Notes under the pieces: generated by a model
What the model was told of the DNA's origin: nothing
The model's database searches: none
What the model saw: the letters and a program-made list of their open reading frames with translations, nothing else
Part shown: positions 13,930 to 24,440 of the stretch, one piece after another
Numbering within the stretch: the first letter of the stretch is position 1
Layout: each line of letters starts with the position of its first letter
Assembly: GCA_024734555.1 (NCBI GenBank)
Contig: JANPWX010000163.1
Location: 658,918 to 722,917 of the forward strand
From: Trochalopteron elliotii
Lineage: Eukaryota; Chordata; Aves; Passeriformes; Leiothrichidae
DNA: 64,000 nucleotides
Reading direction: 5' to 3'
Program-made: the position numbers and the translations under genes

Positions 13930-14565
13930 TATCAGACCCCAGTCACTTAAGGGGCCAAACCAAGGTTCTCTTGCTCTAGGTAGACACAAAAGTGGAATAC
14001 CAACCAGATGTCCTCAAGATGTAAAAATTCACACAAAAGTTTACTGGCGAACTATGGAAAATAGGGGAACTTTGGCAAATGATTCAGTACAACATAATGG
14101 CACTTATCACAGCATAGACTTAGCCCACTGATCATAGAACACCTTTAAACCCTTCGATATTATGTTCCGTGAAAAGAGAATTAGAAGAAAAAAGGAAGAA
14201 AAACAGAAGGATGGGAAAGATATAGAAAATCAGACGTATAGCTAGCAATGGGTTCCAGTGATGTAAAACTAAAGGATGAAGGTAGAGGTAAAGGACAACA
14301 TGCTTGCCTTGTGATCAGGCTTCTTAAACCCTTGGCCCATTCTGGGACTTCCTCCCGGGCAGGACTTCAGCTTGGCCACTGAGGGGCTGGGTTAGGTGAC
14401 ACTGGGGGGCTGCCTCTAATGTGCCATGACTGACAGACACTGTGGGACTGGAGAGTATGGGGGGCAGGGCACTACCTCACCAGAGCAAGGTCTGACCCAC
14501 ACCTACCACACATTCCAAACAGCCCAAAATGTCTCAAACCAGATTACTCTGTCGAGTCTCTGACA
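13930..14565 (-). mobile_element. Solo LTR, 636 bp, nested inside the CR1
   Basis: The CR1 sequence breaks off at 13,929 and resumes at 14,566. On the minus strand the insert starts TGTCAGAGAC and ends GGGTCTGATA, giving near-inverted termini (TGTCAGA and TCTGATA). The flanks are GCAGC (13,925-13,929) and GAAGC (14,566-14,570), a 5-bp target duplication with one mismatch. Five bases is the usual size for ERVL-class elements. An AGTAAA polyadenylation-like hexamer lies on the minus strand at 14,045-14,040. No internal retroviral region is present, so this is a recombined solo LTR. The 3' terminal dinucleotide is TA rather than CA, probably a later substitution. The family is not named with confidence. 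Confidence 0.8.
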
Positions 14566-14570
14566 GAAGC

Positions 14571-15475
14571 TCGCTAGCCTCTCTTCCCCCATGCTGTAGC
14601 ACTGCATGGGGTTGTTGTGACCCAAGAGCAGGACACAGCACTTTACCTTATTGTATCTCATGCAGTTGTCCATCAGTCCAGTCAGTCTAGATCCCACTGT
14701 AGAACCTTCCTACCCTCCAGCAGATCAATATTCTCACCCAGCATGGTGTTGTCTGTGAACTTACTGAGGGTGCCCTTGATCACATCATCCAAATCAATGA
14801 TACAAATATTAAGCAGGGCTGGCCCCAACACCAAGCCCTGGGGAGCACCACACAGGACCAGCCACCAGCTGGATGAAGATCCATTCCCCACCACTCCCTG
14901 GGTTCAGCCATGCAGCCAGGTTTTTGCACAGTGAGGGTGCACCCATCCCAGCCATGAACAGCCAGTTGCTCCTGAAGAATGCTGTGGGAGACAGTGTTGA
15001 AAGCTTTACTGAAGTCTAGATAGACAACCTTCACAGCTTTTCCCTCCTTCACTAGCTGGGGTCACTTTTTGTGGAAGGAGACCAGGTTGGTCAAGCAGAA
15101 CCTGCCTTTTGTAAACCTGTGTTGTCTGGGCCTGATCCTCTGGTTGTCCTGTATGTGCCATGTGATGGCACTCAGCATGATCTGCTCCATGGCCTTCCCC
15201 ATTACTGAGGTGAGAATGTCAGACCTGTAGTTACTGGGATCATCCTTCCAACCCTTCTCATAGGCAGGCATCACATCTCCTAATTTCCAGTCACCTGGGA
15301 GCTCTCTGGTTAATCAGGACTTCTGCTAAATGATTGAAAGTGGCTTGGCAAGCTCTTTTGCCAGCTCCCTTTTACTCAGCTCACCTGTTACTCTCAGGTG
15401 TACCCCCTCTGGGCCCATAGATTTGTAGGTGTCTAATTGGCATAGAAGGTCACCAGCCATTTCCTCTGGGTTATG
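14571..15475 (-). pseudogene. Decayed CR1 ORF2 reverse transcriptase
   Basis: This is the reverse-transcriptase part of the minus-strand CR1. The aspartate-containing A-motif block DFSKAFNTVSH is intact. The catalytic motif that is normally F-A-D-D in CR1 reads F-T-D-N, so the second aspartate is replaced. Homologous segments fall in at least three different frames (around 15.06-15.27, 14.78-15.05 and 14.50-14.70 kb), which shows frameshifts. It therefore cannot encode an active enzyme. In an intact element, RT and endonuclease act together in target-primed reverse transcription in the nucleus. Confidence 0.88.
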
Positions 15476-15480
15476 GTGAA

Positions 15481-16590
15481 TGATGAGATATACGTAAGTA
15501 ACCAAGACAGTATTAAAATCCAAAATTGTTTTTGAATGTTTGTTGTCAAACTGGGAGTCAAAGGAAATAGGTCTCAAATGGCAAGATTTTTTTTTGCCAC
15601 CACAATTCTGGAGTAGAAAATAATGAAAATCAACCAACCAAATCAACTAACAAGCAATGCCCCTGTATTGAATAAGGCTAAGGTTGCCATCAAAGAAGAG
15701 CTATTCAGAAATCAGAAAGGAAAGATCTACCTGGAAGAGCTGTGTTGTAAAGGAAATATTTGTTAGCAGAACAAGTTTCTTTTAGAACAAGTTCATACTT
15801 GTGTGTGCTTTTAAGATAGAGTGTAGAATAGAAAGCAGCAGCACCAAAAAGCTAGTAATGTGTTCTTACCCATATTGTAGATGTGTTAAAAGACTGAGTC
15901 AGAGGTTGTTGCAAACCTGAAATTTAAGGATACTTCCTTTCTGAGAATTTTGGCTGTCTAGAAATGATCTTAAAAATAGATAAAAGACATGGCCTTTTAC
16001 AGAATGTTTTCAGCTGCAAGAGAAAATTTTGAATGCTTTGTAAGTATATTAAGATGAACACAAATGAAGAGAAGGTATTGGATCTCTGCTTTTCCAGTGC
16101 ACCCAGAGGTTACACCTGCACAGTGTCTCAGGTATAACTGTGTGTTACGTGAACTGCATCTTTTAAAAGTATGTCAGCAAGTATTGAACTACTTCCCTTT
16201 GATCACCAAATCGGCTCAGTTTTACCTGGCTAAGGAAGGATGTCTGCTTCCTTGACAAAGACATTTCTTGTTTGCATGAGGCTTTTAGTCTCTTAATCTT
16301 TAGGGACTCTAGGGAGTCAAAGCAGTGTTCTGCATCAATAACCCTTCACATCAAATATCTGTCAAGAGAAGTACCTGAGGTGTTTGTTCCTGCTGCAGAT
16401 ATTCTTTAGTTTTTCTGTCCTTGCCTTGACTCTCAGGGTTCTTCTATGGGCCTTCTGCTCTTCTTTGCACAGATATAGCTGTTGACATTTCCAAAATTAT
16501 GATTCTGCAATAGGGCTTTCATGGATCTCTGTGAAGATGGTGCATGATTTCATGTCATCCTCTGATAACAGGATGAACTTCAGTGGATGT
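15481..16590. other. Spacer between two CR1 copies
   Basis: About 1.1 kb of AT-rich sequence separates the minus-strand CR1 from the plus-strand CR1. No gene or recognisable repeat is seen in it. Confidence 0.6.
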
Positions 16591-17573
16591 GTGATAGAGC
16601 CAGTAATGAGTGGTGTCCCTTAGTGGTCTCCCTGGGGCTGATACTGTTTTTGTTGGTGACATAGACAGTGGGATTGAGTGCACCCTCCGCAAGTTCCCTG
16701 ATGACACCAAGCCGTGTGGTGCAGCCAACACTCTGGAGGGAAGGGAGGCCATCCAGAGGGACCTGGGCAGGCTTGAGAGGTGGGCCCATGCAAACCTTGT
16801 GATGTTCAATAAAGTGAACTGCAAGGTCTTACACCTGGGTTGCAGCAATCCCACGTACACCTAAGGGCTGAGTGAAGAAGTGATTGCGAGCAGCCTACAG
16901 AGAAAGACTCAGGGGTGATGGTTGATGAAAAAGTCAACATGAGCTGGCAGCATGCACTCTCAGCCCAGAAAGCAAACAAATCCCAGGCTGCATCAAAAGG
17001 AATGTGGGCAGAAGGGTGAGAAGGTGATTTTTCCTCTGCTCTTGTGAGACCTGACCTGCAGCATTGTGTACAGTTCAGGTTGCTCCAACATAAGAAGGAC
17101 ATGGAACTGCTGGAGCAAGTCCAGAGGAGGACCACAAAGTTGATAAAGGGAGTGGAGCACCTTTCCTATGAAGACAGGCTGAGAACTTTGGGGCTGTTCA
17201 GCCTAGAGAAGAGATGGTTATGTGGAGACCCCATAGCAACCTTCCCGTATCTGAAGGGGGCCTACAGGGAAGCCAGAGTGGGACCCTTCATCATGAACTG
17301 TAGTCATAGGACATGGAGTAAAGGGTACAAACTGGAAGAGGGGAAATTTAGGTTAAGTATTAGGAAGAAATTCTTTACAGTGAGGATGGTGAGATACTGG
17401 AACAGGTTGCCCAGGGATGTTGTGGATGCCCCAAACCTGTCAGTGTTTCCAGGCCATGTTGTGTAAGGCCTTGAACAACCTGATCTAGTGAGAGGTGTCC
17501 CCGCCCATCATGGGGAGTTAGGATGAGATGATCTTTAAGGCCCCTTCCAACCTTAACATTCTATGATTCTATT
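16590..17573 (+). mobile_element. CR1 LINE 3' fragment, plus strand
   Basis: This is a 5'-truncated CR1 carrying the C-terminal part of ORF2 and the 3' UTR. Recognisable ORF2 blocks in order are GIECTLRKFPDDTK (containing the catalytic DD as FPDD), NTLEGREAIQRDLGRLERW and NKVNCKVLHLG. After a frame change come VRPDLQHCVQF-like sequence, HKKDMELLEQVQRR, EDRLRTLGLFSLEKR and FRLSIRKKFFTVRMVRYWNR. The 3' end carries the segment around GATGATCTTTAAGG and then the diagnostic terminal repeat ATTCTATGATTCTAT at 17,559-17,573. It belongs to a different CR1 subfamily from the 13.3-15.5 kb copy, judging by the AANTLEGRE-type residues. Confidence 0.93.
16610..17466 (+). pseudogene. Decayed C-terminal CR1 ORF2
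   Basis: Two open segments, 16,610-16,864 and 17,044-17,466, lie in different frames and together cover the end of CR1 reverse transcriptase and the region after it. The catalytic pair is preserved as FPDD. The upstream RT motifs are absent because the copy is 5'-truncated, and a stop-containing frame break lies between the two parts. The normal product would be the CR1 ORF2 protein; this one is non-functional. Confidence 0.88.
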
Positions 17574-19735
17574 AATGAAAGAGCTGTATTCCTGCAAGAT
17601 TTTTTTCAAGAGACAAGCTGCGTTACTCAGCAGGGCAAAGCAGAGACATGACTGTGACCCACCACCTGTACTTGAGGAACATGGCAGCAAACAGTGGCTA
17701 CTCAAAGAGCAGGAAGCTCAGGTGAAGAGTAGAAGGGTTGCTAGTGGGCCAAGAAAATCTATAATGATTCTGAAGCTCCTTCTACAGCTCTTGGACATAC
17801 CTAGGTGACTTCTGGGGCAGGGGGACAGCATTGGAAATAAAAGGGGTCAGTCACCAAGGTACTTTGGGAGGCATATGCAAACCCATATGTCTGAAGGAGT
17901 TTCTGAAGGCCGCCTGCAGTTCTAAGAAGAAGCCAGATGCTTTCCTGTGTCTGTACAAATGCAACCATGGTGTATCTTAATTTCTTAAGATAGTTACATT
18001 CTACTCAGATTTCATTTTAAGAGAAATTGCCTCCACAGTTTTATTCTGTTTCTGTTCATATGACAGGTTATGTGAATGAGGCCTTTTTCCCATTTCCCTG
18101 CCAGGATGCCACCCCTTTTCTCTTTATCTCTCTTTCTGTCTTGAAAAAGCATTGGTTTTTAATTTTCTGCCTTTAAAAATGGACTTCATTCTATTTTTTG
18201 TCAACAGGGCCTAAAAAATAAGTGCTCTTACTAACACAACAAATGCAGATAATTTTTAGCTACAACAACAACTAGACATTCATATCCATTAAATGCTAAA
18301 ATATAAAATAAAGAAAAATTGCTTTAATGCAATCCAGTGTAAAATTAATTTTTTCATTTGGTTTACAACATTTTTGATGCTATCCACATTCATGAGAAGA
18401 TACTGGGTTGGATCCACTATGTAGTACATTAGCAAAATTCCTAGTTGAAGATATCCAAGATTTCACTTATCACTCATCCTAAACAATCAAAAAAGGAAAT
18501 ATAACCAAAGTGGGGAAAACAGGATTAAAATACATACATACTTTCTTCTAAATTCTAATCAGTTTAAGGATTTAGTCATGAATGGTTGAATTGGAATATC
18601 CATGAAGGAAGCACTTTTGCTTTGTCTCTAATGGGTATTGATGCTTGTCACCTAAAATCCAACATGGGGAATTTGTATTTACAAAGGAAGCTTATTCAAA
18701 TAGATAATCTACAATGGGATATTTATCAATAGATTAAACAAATAGTATAATATCAGATGTACAGGAAAGTTATTAGAATTATAGAAAGAACACAGTCAAA
18801 GGATTTATATACATTCCATAGGTAAGAGATAAAATTAGAACATCCTTTAACTGGGTATACTTTTTATATGTTCCAGTGATGAGAACACCTTCATTTAACA
18901 GTCAGATGACCTACAATGGTTTGCATCTTTAATTTATTACTTACACATTCCTCAATGCCTTGTTACTTACTTCATTATAAATTATTAGATAAGCAATACT
19001 AATGAAGATAAGTAAATTGATTAGGTGTAGAAAGATTTAATTTTGATTGATGAAAAATTATTTATAAGCACAATAGTGATGAATGGGTTGGCTGTGAGCT
19101 TCATGGGCTTAGTCATAGTCCTTAGTTCCTAAAACAGTTGAAGATCACACTTTGTGGAAAAAAAGATGAGTGGTTCTACTTCTGTGTCTAAGCCTGCAAT
19201 ATTGGGATTTAGATGCTATTTCTCCTACATTTTTGGCCTGGAACTGATTTCCAGTGATTTGAATTAATGTGGAGTTATTTGGAAACTTTAGTTTTACTTG
19301 AGATATTTTTTTTAATTTTTTATTAAACAAGTAAAGGAAAAGTATTTTGTCTTTCTTTAGAGGCTGGTGCAAATATCTTGTTTATTTCCAGTAGTGTAGC
19401 TTTCTTGCTCAACGTCAAAGTATTCTTTTTCAGAGACATTTGAGGGGGAAAAGTAGTTTCTTTAAGTTTGTGTTTCTTCTAGAACTACAGTGTAGGTGCC
19501 ATCCAATTTATCTGTCCAAGAAACCAGTTCATGCCATTTTACACTTGTTCAAGTCCATCTCTACACTATCCTGAGGTGACCATTTCAGCTGAAAAAGGAT
19601 ATGAAGGCTTTCTGAATCAGACTTAGGGGAGAGGGCAAGGCACATATAGAGAATGTCTTCAGTGGCAAAACATTCATTTACATAAACAGATACATTCATT
19701 TACTGTCACATTAGGGAGATACCTAAAAGCTACAT
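17574..19735. other. AT-rich non-coding DNA
   Basis: No gene recognised. The first 250 bp after the CR1 terminal repeat are slightly GC-richer and could belong to another old repeat, but I could not assign one. The rest is AT-rich with poly-A and poly-T runs. Confidence 0.55.
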
Positions 19736-19736
19736 A

Positions 19737-19768
19737 CACCCACACACACACCCACTCACACAGACACA
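19737..19768. repeat. Imperfect CA-rich microsatellite
   Basis: Interrupted ACACCC/CACACA sequence is read directly. It is a short, imperfect CA-type simple repeat. Confidence 0.85.
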
Positions 19769-19889
19769 AAAGGCAGTTCTATCATATTTATATCGCATGC
19801 TTTCATGAAACAAATAATTTGTGCATGTTTATTCTTTCCAGGGCTGTGGCCTTGTGTCTTTGTCATAAATCAGCCTTTCTCCGTGCAAA

Positions 19890-20965
19890 TTTACCACAAA
19901 TAAGGTGTTGTAACCTGGCCCTGTAGATAAGGGTACCTCAGGTTCCCTTAATAGATCCTCTGGGGCAGATAAGAGTGAATGATCAGTGCTTATATGTATA
20001 TTTGTTTTTGGATTTCTGAGTGTCCAGTGGCTCTTTTTGTGGTCTTTTAAATGTAGCACTCAAAACGGGACAAACTTCCTTTTCTTTTCCAGATTTCATT
20101 TTACATTCTCTTGTCAGAATTGTAATTTCATCCACCTCTGCTTGTGGGTCATGCCATTTGTTACGAGGGAAGGCCATACTGGGAGGAGAAAAATCATGAT
20201 TACAATTTCCTCATGAGGGGAGAGCCCCCATTGACTCTCTCTCAGCAGTAATACCCTCCAGTCACCCACCGGGAGTCTGTGTCTTTCTCCCCAGTACCCT
20301 CTCTGAGGGCTGGCTTGACTTCACCCAGAGAAAATCTTGCAATAGATCCAGGTCATGCCAGAAAACCTAACAAGAGCTTTGGACCATACCAATCAATCAC
20401 TCCTCCATATCCAAGGGATCTTGTAATGCCCTGGCCCATTTGATGGGTTTTAGGGGAAGATAGTTTGATTTACTCTGGGCAGTGCATGGGAGAAACAACA
20501 ATTCTCAGGAGGTTCAATAACAAACTGGTCATTAACCCAGAGAGGGTTAATGTTTTTGTCCCCATTTACCTTCTCCAAGAACTGGCTTGACTTTCTCACG
20601 GAGAAAATCTTACAACAGGTCTGGGTTACACCACAAAATTTTTAAACAGGTCTGATGTGTCCAGGTCATACCAAAAAGAGAAAAATTATAGCAGTGGGAA
20701 GCAGTCTTTATCAGACATATCCTGGGTTGCCATGATCTTTGGCCAGAGATACCAACTTTGTCTGGAAATCAGTCCTCCTTTGTCCAGAGCTCTGGCTGTT
20801 ATCCCTGTGGAAAAACCTGCTCAGCACTTTTCAGAGTAATCCTCCAATTGAATGTTGCAACCCACCCCTGAAGGCAGAGGTAACTGAGGTTCTTTTTAGT
20901 AGATCCCTTGAGATGGATTAAAGTGCATTGACACGAAATGACCAGTGTTTATAAATATATATATA
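19890..20965. repeat. Unclassified sequence with internal diverged duplications
   Basis: Two segments about 940 bp apart align well by eye. The one at about 19,908-20,005 contains GGTACCTCAGGTTC, TAGATCCTCT and GATCAGTGCTTATA. The one at about 20,848-20,960 contains GGTAACTGAGGTTC, TAGATCCCTT and GACCAGTGTTTATA. A second pair lies between them: ACTGGCTTGACTTT with GAGAAAATCTTAC at about 20,580, against GCTGGCTTGACTTC with GAGAAAATCTTGC at about 20,310. A third short echo is CCAGGTCATGCCAGAAAA against CCAGGTCATACCAAAAAG. This suggests an old repeat made of duplicated units or part of an ERV internal or LTR region. I do not recognise the family and see no protein motif. Confidence 0.55.
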
Positions 20966-23900
20966 GGGCAGGTTTATTTTCAACACTGGCTTACCTTTCA
21001 ACAATCCACTTGTGTTGCAAAACACCATGAAGTTTGATACCTTGTGATGCTGGGTGAGGTACAGGCACACAAAGAAATCACACTCTTGCATTTTAATTAG
21101 CAGAAACTCTGAGTGGTGGAGATGACAAGAAAAGGATGACAGAGCAACACATGTAAAGGATGCTATTGTGAGCAACTGAGTGGTTCTAAATCATTTCAGG
21201 GGCTGTGAGAAGTTTTGCAGCTGACTGCTGTTTGATTGATGCTAGTGAGCATTACAGCAAAACAACCTGAAGAAACAATCCTGGAACAAATTGAAGAATG
21301 AGCTAATAAATAGAGGACAATTATCCTCAATGTGTGAAGTAACATTTTATTATGCTAATGTCTCCTTGAAAAATGGTGGCACTAAATAAGCTAATGGTTG
21401 AAAAATAATGACAGATAGCAATGAATCCTCAGATTAAGTACACACAGAATGTAAGCAGCCCCCAGCAGATTTGTGTGTCAAGTATTCAGATCCCCCACGT
21501 GATCTGGCAGGAGAGACCCTAAAGAAACAGTTACTGCCCATGGCAAGGGAGTTGATGAGTATCAACCAATCTGGAAAAATCTCTTCTTAGTTAAGCAAAT
21601 TAGAGACAAATCCTGCTCAAGTACCTCCTCTCAATCTGAGGAATTCACAGTGCAGGCAATAACAGATGTTCTTGATCTCTTGATTTGACAGTCAACATCA
21701 CAAGACTACAGAGATCACTTCTATACCAATCCATCTGTTGAGATAGGAATTAGTGCTTCCAGTTGTGTGCTGCCTCTGCCATAAGAGACTTCAGGAAATT
21801 TCAAAACATATTTTGAGGCAAATTAAATTCAGAGGGTGGATCAGACCTCCCTGGAAGACTGAAAACAAGAAAAATATCCTCTGCTTAACTTTCTTGTGTA
21901 GTTCTAAGATTTCTTACCTGCCACCAAGGATAGTATATATCAATAAGTAATTTTTGTCTCTAAGAATAATGTGATTCTTGTATTCAGTCCCAGAAACCAG
22001 AAGAGGCCAATGAATAGATGAGAAATATGTGAAATGGGTACCTCTGTCTTAAGGAATCTACTGAATGAACAGGACTGAATGAAACAGCAGAATTGCCTTT
22101 AGAATGCTGGCAATGCCTGGGGATGGTGTCTGGATCCTCACTTTTGGGATGAACATAGGCTCCCTGGTTTGTCTATTGAGAGCTTTCTGGAACAGGTCCA
22201 ACTTTGAAAGAAGGTGATTATCATGAAGAAAAGATTTTTCCAGACTGGTCCAAAATCAGAAAAGACTGTCATTTTGAGCTTCTTCACAGACAGGAATTAT
22301 TATAAATAGAATGGCCCAAATTACAATAAGGACAGTTCTATTTAATTTTTTTACATTAGGCTTGCAAAACATTTAGTTTGTGCCATGGTATACAGTTATG
22401 ATGAAATGCTGTCTCAAGTACTCAAAATAGTATGTAACATGCTAAGGATGAATTATTTATGACCTTTCATTTGGTCTGTTCCAAGAAGTATTTAGATTAT
22501 CATTCCTTTGTGATTGACAGTTTCATGGAAGTATCTGGCAGGTACTTCCAACTGTAATTTTTATCCCATATTTTAGTAGGTACGTATATATTATTATTTA
22601 TTATTGATATAACTTCCATTGACTTCTATGGGAGCAATGAAATTCTGCATTTTTAGTAAATCTCAGCTTCAGAATCACATTCACATAGATTAAAATCTTA
22701 AACTCCCAGTGACTCATTAGATGTAAAATGAAACCTCAGAGGCTTTTGAGTGTTTTGGACTCATGTGCACATATGCTTATGGGGATGAGTCAAATGCTCT
22801 AACTTTTGAATATTTAGAACAAACTTACTCTTGAACTTCAGCAAATTTTGACATTGAATTTTCATGTTATTTAAGAAAAAAAGTAAAGAGGAAAAGTACA
22901 TAGAAACAAGAAGGGGATATTAGAAGTGTCACACTGTGTGAAGTGCATGTATGTGCCTAGAATTTTTGTTATGAAGGCATTTTACAAAATCACTGTGAAA
23001 ATTTCTGTCAGTGACTTTATTCTCTTCCATGCTCTTAGAGTCACACAAATAGCACTGTCACTTCACAAAAATGTCATGCTTGGTATTCACCAAATAGTAT
23101 TTTACTGTTGTCTATAGCTCAGGTCGGTTTATTTACTATTCTGAAGAAGCCTGGAAATATCTTCTGTTGAGCATGAGTATGGGAAACTTGTTTTTTAAAC
23201 TTCAGCCATTTTGGAGTTACTGAAATTTGAACAATGTATTTCTGTCTTGACTAGAGTAATGTTTGTTGCTGCAGTTGCTGATCGCTGCCAGACATTCACA
23301 GGTGAAACTTTTTATCAGTTTGTCACTCAAAAGACAAGTCAACCAAGGGAAATCAATTTCATTCCACTCAACCACAAGTATCCTCCTTGGAAATTACTAC
23401 TTCCTCCTGCTTGGGAGAGATTTTAGCCTTGTCTATAGTTTTTGAATCCTTTGTCAGTTTAAGAGGTGCATTCCCAGGTTTCTGTGCCACCTGTCACTTA
23501 CTTTCTCAGTCCTTTAACTGGCAAGTAAAATACGAGCTGAGTATTTTGATTTCCCCATGAGGGAATCTGTTTCCAGCACCACCTACCTTCTGAGAAGTCC
23601 TCCCAGCCATCTTTGGACTGGGAATCCCACTGGGTGCCTTTGCTCCCCAGTGACTATCCCCATCAGCAAATGTCAGAGCAAACCCAGTTACTGCTGAACC
23701 CTGAGGGGCTGCGCTGTGGAGCAGGACAGGGCTTGTCAGCATGTTAGAGCAGCTCTGGGATGGCTCCCAGGTGGTTGCCTGAAGCTGTAGCTGACAAAGA
23801 TTTTTCCATCAGGTTCCTTTCATCTTTGTGCCTGTGAATGGCTCTACTCCTGCTTGTGTTAATAGTCCTGCTTTTACCCACTAAGAAAGTTCTGTCATTT

Positions 23901-24239
23901 CTCCTGCTGTTGCTCTTTGTCTTTCACTTTGTCTTTCCACTTCTGAAATCTCTGGGGGTTTATACTCTTTTCTAGCTTTTTTTTCTTGTTTTTCCTAATT
24001 TTTCATCCTGAAAATTTATGCTTAGATTCTCAGCTGTCTCTTCCTCCATGTTGTAGTGCCTGCTGCAGAATAAAAAATATCCCTGTTTATTTTCTGTCTC
24101 CATTTTCTCTCACACAGACACCCTTTCCCTGGGTACCTGTTGCTTCTTTCAAGGATTTCATGCCCAGGGAATATTCAGAGACTGAACAGAGAGCATTTAG
24201 TGACTCACATGCTGCTATGCAAGGCACAGATCATAGATG
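20966..24239. other. Non-coding DNA, mostly featureless
   Basis: No gene is recognised. The part at about 21,195-21,450 has a constrained-looking texture (see the separate entry), and a short motif near 22,600-22,650 resembles an ancient amniote repeat. The rest is AT-rich without recognised structure. Confidence 0.5.
21195..21450. promoter_or_regulatory. Candidate conserved non-coding element
   Basis: The stretch is free of simple repeats and of recognisable transposons. It carries several short cores of developmental transcription-factor type, such as TTTGATTGATG, GACAATTATCC and TTATTATGCTAATG (the last resembles an octamer/POU half-site). These features are common in conserved vertebrate enhancers. 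The call rests only on texture and motif density. Confidence 0.2.
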
Positions 24240-24440
24240 CTGGTATAAAATGTCAGCAAAAGTGACTGAATGCTGTAACTTGTTTGGTCACCTCAGGCAA
24301 GCCATCTCTCTTCTTTATTTCATCTCTAAAATGGCTTTAATAATATCTAATGCCTTTGTGATTTATGGATTGAAAACACTATGCACAATCCCGTTGTAAA
24401 TTACTGTTGTTGTTATTACTATTATTATTATTATTTCTGC
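24240..24440 (+). repeat. Relic of an ancient L2/MIR-type retroposon tail
   Basis: The order of short blocks follows the 3' part of ancient L2/MIR-type elements. TGGTCACCTCAGGCAAGCC corresponds to the usual 'gacc..gggcaagtca' block. ATTTCATCTCTAAAATGGC corresponds to 'tttcctcatctgtaaaatggg'. TTTAATAATATCTAATGCC follows, then TTGTGATTTATGGATTGAAAA, a block like the usual end sequence, and finally an ATT-rich tail at 24,406-24,436. The copy is highly diverged, as expected for an insertion older than birds. The L2/MIR distinction cannot be settled by eye. Confidence 0.55.

Larger units (their letters stand above)
13324..15480 (-). mobile_element. CR1 LINE, 5'-truncated, minus strand, split by an LTR
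   Basis: Read on the minus strand, this is a CR1 non-LTR retrotransposon lacking its 5' half. Fragments of ORF2 reverse transcriptase appear in CR1 order: the segment KSMGPEG (about 15.4 kb), then MEQIMLSAITWHIQDNQ (about 15.2 kb), the RT core YLDFSKAFNTVSH (about 15.0 kb), LLEGRKVLQWDLD (about 14.7 kb), GHNNPMQCY (about 14.6 kb), and then, beyond the insertion, VRPHLESC and VQRRATELV (about 13.7 kb). The last 330 bp match the CR1 3' region as I know it, including the reverse complement of the 3' terminal segment near 13,330-13,390. The element is interrupted at 13,930-14,565 by an LTR. About 1.5 kb of CR1 remains, against roughly 4.5 kb for a full-length copy. The coding frame is broken several times. 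Confidence 0.92.

Noticed and set aside
20159..20523. TGTTACG...AATAACA as possible LTR termini
   Set aside because: No matching target duplication flanks it, and the internal duplications extend beyond these limits.
23986..24399. 137-codon plus-strand frame
   Set aside because: Its second half runs through an L2/MIR-like relic and the first half has no motif.
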